A DNA stretch of 64,000 nucleotides from Perca fluviatilis (lineage: Eukaryota; Chordata; Actinopteri; Perciformes; Percidae). The position numbers and the translations under genes were made by a program. The stretch is taken from positions 6,570,749 through 6,634,748 of the forward strand of contig NC_053126.1 of the NCBI RefSeq assembly GCF_010015445.1. Reading direction: 5' to 3'. Below the pieces are notes generated by a model. That model was not told the origin of the DNA. It searched no databases and saw nothing but the letters and a program-made list of their open reading frames with translations. Positions 13,428 through 36,529 of this stretch are shown here, one piece after another (position 1 is the stretch's first letter; each line of letters begins with the position of its first letter).

Positions 13428-14174
13428 CTCTACAAAAAATAGGTTCCGCCCACTTTCAGTGCAATTGGGCACCGTTGCACTTTCTAATTAGGACCCGAGC
13501 ACGAAAGTGCACAGTAAGGTACAGTACACTGTCACTAGCTGTTATTAGCATGTTTGAGAAGGTATTTTAAATTCCTATGTTATCTGGGATCATAAATGGG
13601 ACATTCGCCTACACCTGCTGGATCCACACATTGCATGAGTTGTTGTTTTCACCTCAGGATGTGTGACATTTAGGTCCCAAGCAAGCGAGGCTCTGTCAAA
13701 AAATAAGAAAAAAAGATTCATACCATATACCATCCAGTTGCTTTCCTGTAACAATAAAGAAAAAAAAGTAGTGAGAAGAAGGAGGTGGCAGATGATCTTT
13801 TGTGCAAGCAATTTGATGTCCCCCAATACCGACCTTTGAACCATTCCTTAGCATGTAGTACAGTTGTGACATAAATCAGTCACGCTTTACAATATTTTCA
13901 AAATAAATGTATTAAAAATAACTAGACCTTGGTAACTTAATCAATGATCAGTACACTGCACTGCGACAACTGCATTACGGCGACTGTACAATAGTAGTGA
14001 AAGCATCTCCACCCGGTATTTGTTTTTATCACTTATTTCCCCCAAGGCCAGGCTATCGGATTTTTAATCTGTAGGCTACTTACCCAACATGATGGGACTG
14101 AGGTTGCGGGCCATTCCTCTCGATAGGTCATAAATATATAGTTGTACATTGTATCGCGTAGCGTTCTTATCCAT
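7994..14174 (-). CDS. desi1: Desumoylating isopeptidase 1 (PPPDE peptidase), six coding exons
   Basis: A small cysteine isopeptidase that removes SUMO from substrates; family members are cytoplasmic/nuclear. Coding exons, high to low coordinate: 14084-14174, 13724-13745 (22-bp micro-exon), 11618-11687, 9755-9864, 9198-9320, 7994-8084. All have GT donors and AG acceptors, and phases join to exactly 168 codons plus TAA, the length of mammalian DESI1. Readable blocks are [64 protein letters not shown] and [17 protein letters not shown]. The catalytic pair would be His39 (GIWHT) and Cys109 (HNCNTF), both present. The NEVAQFLTG and [12 protein letters not shown] blocks separate it from DESI2. The N-terminus ([10 protein letters not shown]) is variable in the family; this ATG matches family length. 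The exon 4 donor (CAG/GTCGAG) is weak. Teleosts can carry two copies (a and b), which I cannot tell apart here. Confidence 0.93.
8163..8938. mobile_element. hAT-like miniature element in desi1 intron 5
   Basis: It starts TAGGGCTGCACGATAT and ends ATATCTTGTGCAGCCCTA, a good inverted pair. Flanks TTAACCAT (8155-8162) and TTAACAAA (8939-8946) match at 6 of 8 positions, consistent with an eroded 8-bp hAT target duplication. The interior is non-coding, with ATCGCAATA words at both ends. A stretch near 8415-8600 (AAAGGAACACGCTGACTT onward) looks like part of another repeat nested inside. Confidence 0.75.
10040..10498 (+). mobile_element. 5'-truncated L1-type LINE scrap
   Basis: The frame from 10055 reads a CCHC-like C-terminal module: [20 protein letters not shown] then HEFWNKTT, the spacing seen at the C-terminus of L1-type ORF2 proteins (C-x2-C, H, C). 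After a stop, a second frame reads [10 protein letters not shown]. The piece ends in an A-rich tail at about 10455-10497, on the same strand. It is the 3' end of a retrocopy and lies in desi1 intron 3, opposite in orientation to the gene. Confidence 0.65.
12178..12840. repeat. Dispersed fish repeat bounded by direct CATTGACATATATAAAA copies
   Basis: The 17-base word CATTGACATATATAAAA appears at 12178 and again at 12815 in the same orientation. The interval holds the block 'gtaatggagccttttatacat ... gtgacgtcaaaatgaatggcagtcaatgg', which I recognise as a widespread percomorph interspersed repeat. No coding potential. Its class is not clear from the ends. Confidence 0.5.
12841..13510. repeat. 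Dispersed fish repeat ending in GGACCCGAGCACGAAAGTGC
   Basis: Non-coding block with 'gggggcgctatggagccccctgg', a (TAA)n run at 13397-13427 and the terminal word TAATTAGGACCCGAGCACG. I recognise these words as belonging to a high-copy teleost interspersed repeat. It sits in desi1 intron 2. Exact borders and class are not determined. Confidence 0.5.
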
Positions 14175-15247
14175 AATGTAAACCTTCAAATAGCTTTTTT
14201 TAATTTTTCTGTTGGCTGGCTTAGCAACAGCACAGCTGACTGAGAAGGGGGTGCTCTGAGAATGACGTTATCCCGTCTAAGACATAAAACACTTCCGATT
14301 CGACTGCTTTCAAAATAAAATCTTTATTAAGAGGCATGGACAATACATCGTGAGCTTTCTTGTGTAATAGATTTATTTTGAAGTCGAAAGATATCTTTGT
14401 TTTTTTGCGTATGGTTTTTTGTTGCATAAGTGCCGTGATCAAAGCGCTCGCATCATCCATGGCTAGCACGAATCAATTAGAAACTCAAAATGTCTTCAGT
14501 TTACACAGACATTCCTGAGACTTTACTCACATCTCATGCAGTAGTGCAACATATATGCCACACGTTAATCTTTCTTTTAAGTTAACATAAGTGCCTGTCC
14601 TGACACCTTTAGCACAGGGTAAGCCCTCTTAAGTCAGGTGAATTGTTATTTTTATTTAAGTAATTAGTGATATGCCAATAAGATGCTGAAATGTTTGTCA
14701 TAATTTAACTTATTATTACAAATATTATTCAAGCATTACTTGAGGCCCATAGACTGTAAAAAAAAAATATATATATATATATAAATTAATATTAAATTAT
14801 ATATAAAATCCCAACTTCACAGCAGAACATGTTTATAGCCTGATACAAAAACGGTTTTAGTCCCTATAGTTAATAGTTTAAATTATATTATATTAAGACT
14901 TAAAAGCCAGTAAAGCCGCATCCTGTTACAAGATGTATTTTGGTATAAAACCGGCATTTCAATTTAACCAAGTATCCTGTATCATTAATACATGTCTGGA
15001 AAGTGTACAAAACGCTTAAAAATTCAGGGGGAATAATTATTTTAATTGTGGATTAATTAACAATTAAAATTAATTACAATTCTTATCTAGTGCATTAGAT
15101 TAGAAGGCGCCGCTACTCCGTCCCAACATGGCGGCCGCGTCGACGTATCGCTCCAGCAGCGCGGTATGTACGTATGACGACTACAACCCTCCCTGCCTCT
15201 AGCCCAAAATAGACAGTTGAGGGCAGTGCAGCTGCAATAAACCAGAA
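14175..15247. promoter_or_regulatory. Shared head-to-head interval between desi1 and flii
   Basis: The desi1 start codon (14174, minus) and the flii start codon (15248, plus) are about 1.1 kb apart and transcription diverges, so one bidirectional promoter region is plausible. The right end (15100-15250) is markedly GC- and CpG-richer than its surroundings, with GGCGCCGC, GCGGCCGCGTCGACG and CAGCAGCGCGG. The middle (14580-15090) is AT-rich and includes an (AT)n run at 14767-14782. Promoter function is inferred; no TATA box was assigned. Confidence 0.5.
15125..15136 (+). promoter_or_regulatory. YY1-type motif upstream of flii
   Basis: AACATGGCGGCC fits the established YY1 core (AAnATGGCGGC) and lies about 120 bp before the flii start codon in a CpG-rich patch. 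YY1 sites of this form are commonly found just downstream of TATA-less start sites of housekeeping genes. The embedded ATG would open a 24-codon upstream frame if transcription begins before it. Confidence 0.55.
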
Positions 15248-29551
<14,304 letters not shown>

Positions 29552-31230
29552 ACAAACCCATCCATCAAATGTATTCGCTGTCATTTAATTTTCTACCAGT
29601 AAGATGATGATGATGATGATGATGTCTATGCCTACCCAGCTTTACATGAGCTGATTATCCCCCCCCCCCTCACGCTCAGCACTGCTGTTCAACAGTCTCT
29701 TGACTAACAGGTTAATGTCAGATTCTACCTGCAAAAACAAATTTAAGTTCAGCACAACATCCCAATCAGTGAGGTTCTTCTGGTCAAGAAGCTGTTGACT
29801 GTTTCCTGTCTTTTGGACAAACGGCTAAATATCAAATTTTTTTTTCTACGAGCTTTTTTAGCAGCAAGTCTGAATACTGCTGTTAAATGAAAGAAGAGAA
29901 TTATGTTTTGAGATAAAATAGGTCTACGGTGTACAGAGGCTTTATACAAACCCAAAGGGAGGGTAATGCCCTAACATATCAGTCTGTTCTGCTGCTTTCA
30001 CAGGGCTTGTGCTGCATGTTCAATAGTTTTCCGTGGAGGAGGGTTGAGCGCACATTACTGCAGGAGTCACTCCATGCTTGGTGCCATTTTACGCAGCTTA
30101 TTTGAAGCAGTTTAGGGCAGATACAAGTTGATTTTACAGTTTGTATTTGTTTGTTTTCATCATTAAGGGACTGAATAGAAAACAGCACTATAATTGTTGG
30201 AGGAATGTTGGTTTATACGTAATTTTTGTTGTTGTGCGAACTATACATAGTATGATTGTGTGTTGGCCCCATGCGCCTTCATTGAAATGGGGACGGCCCC
30301 TTTCCCCAAAGTCTGATTGGTCACTCTTCTCACCTCCTCTAACTTGTCCACAGATCTAAGTGCAAAGTAAAACCTTTTTGTACGTTTCAACCCAACAAAA
30401 AAATATGACTTTCATTTGAAGATGCTTTGAACAGTCATTTGTTAAACAGTTCAGTTTATTTGGCCAAAGAAATCTTGAGCAGAGATCCGTGTTCAAGTTA
30501 TAGTGTGAGACCGAGCCTTGTGTTATGTTTAAGGACCGATGTTTAAATGTGCAATCAGTAGCGCCCAGGAGATACTGAAACTAAATAAAACTGTATTCTT
30601 GAATGTTACAGGCTGCATTCAACTTGTCAAAAATGTTTAATATTATCTTGCTTTTCTGGAGCTGAGGGAACAAGAAAAGATGAAGAGTTTCTTTCCAAAA
30701 TGTATTTAGTGTAATCATTTTTGAAAAAGTAAAGGCATCATGTTTAAAATTCTACCGGTTTAGAAATTAGACATTTTAGTCAGACATTGATTTTAAAGTG
30801 TTGCTTTCTTTTTCAAATATGTTTCTCATTTTGGAACGTTTTTATTCAATGGGAGATCTTTTGCAACATATGAGAGACATATCTTCATAAATACAGTGAT
30901 TTCTGGTTTGTTGTACGGTTAACGGATGAGTTATGATCGGTTTTAACACAACTGCTGCAGTGCTTCTTGTGATTATGAGACCTGTGTAGTGTGCAGGCAT
31001 TGGTCCCTGCAAGATCTATTTATGTACCGTATTCTCAAATGGCTGCAGCTACCATCATTTTGTTTCTTTATACTTTATTTTTGTGGGGTCAATTGTATGC
31101 CTGGTAGTGTGTTTGAATCCTACACATATATGAATGTGTGTATATGAATATGTGCACATGCTCCTGATGCCACCTGCAGATGCTTTATTTATGTATTTTA
31201 TATTAAAATAAAATCTCACATCACATATTT
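29552..31230 (+). other. flii 3' UTR
   Basis: Single-copy-looking non-coding DNA following the stop codon, with a short GATGAT run at 29603-29622 and a C-run at 29660-29669. AATAAA signals occur at 30584-30589 and 31207-31212, suggesting two alternative 3' ends. The opposite-strand gene llgl1 ends about 5 kb further on, so the two transcripts need not overlap. Confidence 0.6.
31207..31212 (+). terminator. Distal flii polyadenylation signal
   Basis: Canonical AATAAA within TATTAAAATAAAATC, about 1.65 kb past the flii stop. A proximal AATAAA is at 30584-30589. Which is used cannot be seen from the sequence. Confidence 0.5.
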
Positions 31231-31732
31231 TGTCATCCGGGCTTCTTTTTGCACTGATGTCATTTTACAATTAAAGACCCTAAACACAGGTGTTTTGGGT
31301 GGATTTATTTGGCATACTTAATGTTTTTATGACGCACTACGCTCGGCCTTTACCATTTCCCAGTTTGTGCATCCCCGATTCCTCTCCTCGACTCCCCTCC
31401 TCGCGTCTTAGTCCCGCCCACAGGAGATTCGAGTCAAGGAGTCGAGGAAGAGCCCCGAGGAGAGAGGAGTCGAGGAGTCGAGGCGTCAGCCATTTAACAA
31501 ACACGAGACCGACATGTCGGCCGTCGGGTTGGTGTGTCAGAGCCTAAACGAACACGAGACATCTCTGCCTCTGAGCTGTCATTAAAAGCGACGTCAGTGG
31601 CTGTAGAAAAGAACTATATAAATATAAAGGCATATTATACAAACGCACTCTAGGCTATCTGTGTAGATCGGCTCTTTATCTGCCGCCTTCCACCCACCCG
31701 AATGAATTATTTTCTCTGATTTAGTTGAAAAA
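31231..31732. other. Spacer with GA-rich inverted segments
   Basis: No exon is recognised. Between 31370 and 31500 the words CTCCTCGACTCCCCTCCTCG and GAGGAGTCGAGGAGTCGAGG are near-complementary, so the segment could fold back. This may be the core of an old miniature element, but no termini are evident. Confidence 0.4.
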
Positions 31733-31783
31733 AGTAATGAAAATGTCATAGTATAGTATGTTGAAAAATTGAAAAAAGGCTCA

Positions 31784-31845
31784 GCCTAGAAATCTAGACG
31801 CACCCTATCGGCAGCAAATGTAATGGGTCTGGCTTGTCAGCCTAG
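31784..31845. mobile_element. 62-bp internally deleted copy of the GCCTAGAAATCTAGACGCACC element
   Basis: Reads GCCTAGAAATCTAGACGCAC, CCTATCGGCAGCAAA, then GGGTCTGGCTTGTCAGCCTA. These are the two ends of the element at 54178-54609 (there in reverse complement) joined with almost nothing between. Flanks GCTCA/GCTCAG suggest a short target duplication. Confidence 0.7.
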
Positions 31846-32381
31846 CTCAGTATAGTATGTCAAAAAAGTGATAAGTAATAGTAAACTATGTCCAAAAAAG
31901 TCATTGTATAGGTTGTCGGAAAAAGTCATAATATAGTACGTAGATAAAAAGTTATAGTAAAGTTTGTCGAAAAATTCGAAAAAAGTATGTAGAAAAAAAG
32001 TGATAAATAGGTCATAGTATAGGTTGTCGAAAAAGTCATTGTATAGTATGTCGAAAAAAAAAAGTAATAGTATAGTGTGTCATACTGTAGTATGTCGGGG
32101 AAAAAACATACAGAATTGTATGTCAAAAAAAGTCACAAAAAGTCATAGTATAGTATGTCGAAAAATTCGAAAAAAGTCATAGTATATAGTATGTTGCAAA
32201 AAGTCCTAAAAAAGTAGTTGTATAGGTTGACAAAAAAAGTCATACTATATTATGTTGAAAAAAGTCATAAAAAGTCATTGTATAGTATGCCATAAAAATG
32301 TTATAAAAAGTCATAGTATAGTTTATCGAAAAAAGTCATAAAAAAGTAATAGTATAGTCTGTTGAAAAAAGTCATAGTAGT

Positions 32382-32568
32382 TGGGCGCCTGGGTAGCTCA
32401 CCTAGTAGAGCGCGCACCCATATACAGAGGCTCAGTCCTCGACGCAGTGGCCGCAGGTTTGATTCCGACCGGTTGCCCTTTGCTGGATGTTCTTCCCCCT
32501 CTCTCTCCCCTTTCATATCTAAGCTGTCTTGTCACAAATAAAGGCCTAAAATGCCCCCCAAAAAAAAA
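32382..32568 (+). mobile_element. tRNA-derived SINE (complete)
   Basis: The head carries an A-box-like TAGCTCACCTAGTAGAGCG and a B-box-like GGTTTGATTCC with tRNA-like spacing, followed by a non-tRNA body (CCCTCTCTCTCCCCTTTCAT, CACAAATAAAGGCCTAAAAT) and an A-rich end. This is RNA polymerase III promoter architecture; it is not a functional tRNA gene. Confidence 0.75.
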
Positions 32569-33222
32569 TCTTAAAGAAAAAGTCATAGTATATAGTATAG
32601 TATGTTGAAAAAAAAGTGATGAATAAGTTTATTATGTCAGAAAACTCATAAAAGAATTGTATGTCAAAAAAAGTCACAAAAGGCATAGTATAGTATGTTG
32701 AAAAAAGTCATACTATATAGTATGTTGCCAAAAGTCATAAAAAAGTAATTGTATAGGTTGACGAAAAAAATTATACTATATTATGTTGAAAAAAGTCATA
32801 CTATAGTATGTCGAAAAAAAAAGAATTGTCGGTAGTAAAAGTTGTTCAGTATATATTATAGTTGCAAAAAAGTCATTAAAAAGTCATAATATAGTATGTT
32901 GAAAAATTTGAAAAATGTCATAGTATAGCATGTCGAAAAACATTTATAAAAACGTCATTGTATAGTGTTGAAAAAAGTCATAAAAAAGTCATAGTAAATT
33001 ATGTCGAAAAAAGTAAAAAATGTCTTAGTATATAGTATGTCGAAAAAGTCATACAAAAGTCATAGTATAGTATGTCAAAAAAGTAATAAAAAGTCATAGT
33101 AAAGTATGTCGAAAAAAATCAAAAAAGTCATAGTATAGTATGTCAAAAAAGTCATAGTAAAGTATCTCAAAAAAAATCAAAAAAGTCATAGTATAGTATG
33201 TCGAAAAAGTCATAGTATTTTA

Positions 33223-33345
33223 GTTAACACCTTTCCAGGTACCTATCCACACTTGTTGCTTTGAACAGGGACTTGAGCTGATGACCCCATTGGTTCCCAA
33301 CCCAACTCCCTATACACTGAGCTACTGCCAGACTTAGTATACTAG
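33223..33345 (-). mobile_element. tRNA-like SINE fragment, minus strand (first of four)
   Basis: On the minus strand, GGCAGTAGCTCAGTGTATAG resembles a tRNA A box and GCTCAAGTCCC a B box. Related copies lie at 33917-34020, 35440-35560 and 36085-36190. They fall into two subtypes ('cacttgttgctttgaacaggg' versus 'caatcattgctttggtctgc'), each present once per large duplication unit. Confidence 0.65.
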
Positions 33346-33504
33346 GTCAGATAATGTGAGAAAACGTCATAGTATAGTATACCATAAAAATGTCATTAAT
33401 GTCATAGTATATTATGTCATAAAAAAGTCATAGTATAGTATGCCATAAAAATGTTGTAACTAGGCATAGTATGGTATGCAATAACATTTTCATAAAAAGT
33501 CATA

Positions 33505-33670
33505 GCTTAGTGGCCAGGTCAGTGGGTAGAGCAGGTGCACATATATTTAGAAGTGTATGCCTCGACACAGAGGTCCAGGGTTCGACTCCGACCTGTGACG
33601 ATTTCATGCATGTCTTCCCCCTCTTTCTCACCTGCCCTGTCCATTAAAGGCGGAAAAGCCCAAAAAATAA
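33505..33670 (+). mobile_element. tRNA-derived SINE, second family
   Basis: Head GTGGCCAGGTCAGTGGGTAG with GAGC (A-box-like), then GGGTTCGACTCCGACC (a strong B box), then 'catgtcttccccctctttctcacctg' and 'ccattaaaggcggaaaagcc' with an A-rich tail. It resembles the SINE at 32382 in organisation and in the 'cttccccctct' body. A near-identical copy is at 35723-35897. Confidence 0.75.
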
Positions 33671-34727
33671 GCTTAAAACATAAAAGTCATAGCATAGTTT
33701 GTGGAAAAAAGTGATAAAAATGTCATAGTATAAGTATGTAAAAAAAAAAAGTCATAGTGTAGTATGTCGGAAAAAGTGAAATAAAAAGTGATAATATAGT
33801 ATGTTGAAAGAAAATATGAAAAAGTCATCGTATAGTATGTCAAAAAAGTGATAAGTCATAGTATAGTATGTCAACAAAAGTAATTTTATGTTGAAAAAGT
33901 CATAGTATTTTATTTCACACCTTTCCAGGTACCAATCCACAATCATTGCTTTGGTCTGCATGACCCCATTGGTTCCCAACCCAACTCCCTATACACTGAG
34001 CTACTGCCAGACTTAGTATACTAGGTCAGAAAAATGTCATTAATGTCATAGTATAATATGGTATAATATTTTTATAAAAAGTCATAGCATAGTTTGTGTA
34101 AACAAGTGATAAAAAAGTCATAGTATAGCATGTCAAAAAAGTCATAAAAAGTAATAGTATAGTATGTTGAAAAACTCATAGTATAGTGTGTCGAAAAAAT
34201 AATGAAAATGTCATAGTATAGTATGTTATAAAAATGTTATAAAAAGTCATAGCATAGTTTGTGGAAAAAAGTGATAAAAAAGTGTCATGGTATTGCATGT
34301 CTAAAGAAGCTAGAAAAAGTCATAGTATAAGTTGAAAAAAAATTATAAAAACGTAATTGTATAGTGTGTCGAAAAAAGTCATAAAAAAGTCATAGTAAAG
34401 TATGTCGAAAAAAGTAAAAAATGTCATAGTATAGTATGTCGAAAAAAGTGATAAAAAAGTGTCATAGTATAGCATGTCTAAAGAAGTCAGAAAAAGTCAT
34501 AGTATAAGTTGAAAAAAAATTATAAAAAACGTAATTGTATAGTGTGTCGAAAAAAGTCATAAAAAAGTCATAGTAAAGTATGTCGAAAAAAGTAAAAAAT
34601 GTCATAGTATAGTATGTCGAAAAAAGACATAAAAAAGTCATAGTATAGCGTGTCTAAAAGTCATAAAAAAGTCATAGTATAGTGTGTCTAAAAGTCATAA
34701 AAAAAGTCATAGTATAGTATGTCAAAA

Positions 34728-34935
34728 AGAACGTTTGGTGACTGCGCGCCAATTCCATTTCCAACTGTGGGGGAAAACCTCAGACCGATCCAAGCACGCC
34801 AAAAAAATGTGGATAGAAAAATAAAAAAACAACACAGAAACGTCACTGGTAAGTCTCCTAATGCGGGACGTTAACAGCGCTTTCCTCGAAGGCTGAGCCG
34901 CAGTCATTCCGCCTCGAGAGCGCTTCATAACCATC
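34728..34935. repeat. 208-bp copy of llgl1 3' UTR sequence inside the array
   Basis: Matches 38048-38255 over the full 208 bases with, by eye, three substitutions (GGTGACTGCG/GGCGACTGTG and CCATTTCC/CCAGTTCC), in the same orientation. It is followed directly by the 3' part of the SINE type seen at 32382 (34936-35003), with no satellite between. Confidence 0.9.
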
Positions 34936-35003
34936 TCTCTCCCCTTTCATATCTAAGCTGTCCTGTCACAAATAAAGGCCTAAAATGCCCCCCCAAAAAA
35001 AAA
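34936..35003 (+). mobile_element. SINE tail fused to the copied UTR segment
   Basis: TCTCTCCCCTTTCATATCTA, AGCTGTCCTGTCACAAATAA and AGGCCTAAAATGCCCCCC match 32505-32560 almost exactly. The SINE head (A and B boxes) is missing and is replaced by the 208-bp segment. Confidence 0.75.
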
Positions 35004-35722
35004 TCTTTACAAAAAAAGTCATAGTATAGTATGTCGAAAAAAAAGTGATGAATAAGTTTATTGTCAGAAAAGTCAGAAAAAAGTCATTGTATAGTTGTCG
35101 AAAAAAGTCATAGTATATAGTATTTTGCAAAAAGTCATAAAAAAGTAATTGTATAGGTTGACGAAAAAAGTTATACTATATTATGTTGAAAAAAGTCATA
35201 GTAAAGTATGTCGAAAAAAGTCAAAAATGTCTTAGTATAGTATGTCGAAAAAGTCATACAAAAGTCATAGTATAGTATGTCAAAAAAGTCATAAAAAAGT
35301 CATAGTATAGTATGTCAAAAAATTCATTAAAAAGTCATAGTATAGTATGTCAAAAAAGTAATAAAAAGTCATGGTAAAGTATGTCGAAAAAAATCAAAAA
35401 TGTCATAGTATAGTATGTCGAAAAAGTCATAGTATTTTAGTTAACACCTTTCCAGGTACCTATCCACACTTGTTGCTTTGAACAGGGACTTGAACTGATG
35501 ACCCCGTTGGTTCCCAACCCAACTCCCTATACACTGAGCTACTGCCAGACTTAGCATAATACCTCAGATAATGTGAGAAAACGTCATAGTATAGTATGCC
35601 ATAAAAATGTCATTAATGTCATAGTATATTATGTCATAAAAAAAGTCATAGTATAGTATGCCATAAAAATGTTGTAAATAGGCATAGTATGGTATGCAAT
35701 AACATTTTCATAAAAAGTCATA

Positions 35723-35897
35723 GCTTAGTGGCCAGGTCAGTGGGTAGAGCAGGTGCACATATATTTAGAAGTGTATGCCTCGACACAGAGGTCCAGGGTT
35801 CGACTCCGACCTGCGACAATTTCATGCATGTCTTCCCCCTCTTTCTCACCTTTCTCACCTGCCCTGTCCATTAAAGGCAGAAAAGCCCAAAAAATAA
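35723..35897 (+). mobile_element. tRNA-derived SINE, duplicate copy
   Basis: Near-identical to 33505-33670, including the B box GGGTTCGACTCCGACC and the surrounding satellite variants, with an extra 'ctttctcac' in the tail. It was copied as part of the larger array duplication, not by independent insertion. Confidence 0.75.
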
Positions 35898-36529
35898 TCT
35901 AGAAACATAAAAGTCATAGCATAGTTTGTGGAAAAAAGTGATAAAAAAGTCATAGCATAAGTATGTAAAAAAAAAGTCATAGTATGTCGAAAAAAGTAAA
36001 AAAAAAAGTCATGGTATAGTATGTTGAAAAAACAAGTCATGAAAAAGTAATTTTATGTTGAAAAAGTCATAGTATTTTATTTCACACCTTTCCAGGTACC
36101 AATCCACAATCATTGCTTTGGTCTGCATGACCCCATTGGTTCCCAACCCAACTCCCTATACACTGAGCTACTGCCAGACTTAGTATACTAGGTCAGAAAA
36201 ATGTCATTAATGTCATAGTATAATATGGTATAATATTTTTATAAAAAGTCATAGCATAGTTTGTGTAAACAAGTGATAAAAAAAAGTCATAGTATAGCAT
36301 GTCGAAAAAAAGTCAAGTCATAGTATAGCATGTCGAAAAAAAGTGATAAAAAAACTCAGTTTAGTATGTCAAAAAAGTCATAGAATTGTATTTGACACCC
36401 TTCCAGCTACCAATCCACACGCCTTGCTTCGGTCTCTAACGATTGTGCCAGATTTTAACAAGGAAGAGGAATGATGGTATGAACTAAATCAGTGGATTAC
36501 TCTCCACTTTAAGCACAAACCACAATCAA

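Larger units (their letters stand above)
31733..36380. repeat. 4.6-kb minisatellite array between flii and llgl1 with embedded SINEs
   Basis: The core unit is a 24-base variant family around GTCATAGTATAGTATGTCG plus an A-run, in dozens of degenerate copies of about 20-35 bp. Variants include GTTG for GTCG, ATAAAAAAGT spacers and CCATAAAAATG forms. Several unrelated pieces interrupt it: a 62-bp DNA-element remnant (31784-31845), tRNA-derived SINEs in both orientations, and a copy of llgl1 3' UTR sequence. A large part is duplicated internally (about 33120-34110 again at about 35330-36270). No coding frame of note. Confidence 0.9.

Noticed and set aside
14221..14469. 82-codon minus-strand frame between desi1 and flii
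   Set aside because: No recognisable family, low-complexity Lys/Ile content, no splice context; most likely chance or desi1 5' flank.
15128..15202. Alternative first exon of flii (ATG in the YY1-like motif, then GCG/GTATGT)
   Set aside because: The frame is only 24 codons and not conserved in the FLII family. The ATG at 15248 gives MASTGVLPF, which matches other FLII proteins; a spliced 5' UTR exon remains possible.
33505..33600. Possible tRNA genes in the array
   Set aside because: A- and B-box-like words are present, but the heads do not fold into a clean cloverleaf by eye, have a SINE body and A-rich tail, and recur as copies; called SINEs.
34722..34934. Minus-strand frame repeated at 38042-38296
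   Set aside because: Both arise because the same 208-bp UTR segment is present twice; no protein similarity recognised and it overlaps 3' UTR.
31733..36380. CRISPR-like array (repeats with spacers)
   Set aside because: Units are degenerate and directly abutting, with no constant repeat/unique spacer pattern, and the genome is animal.
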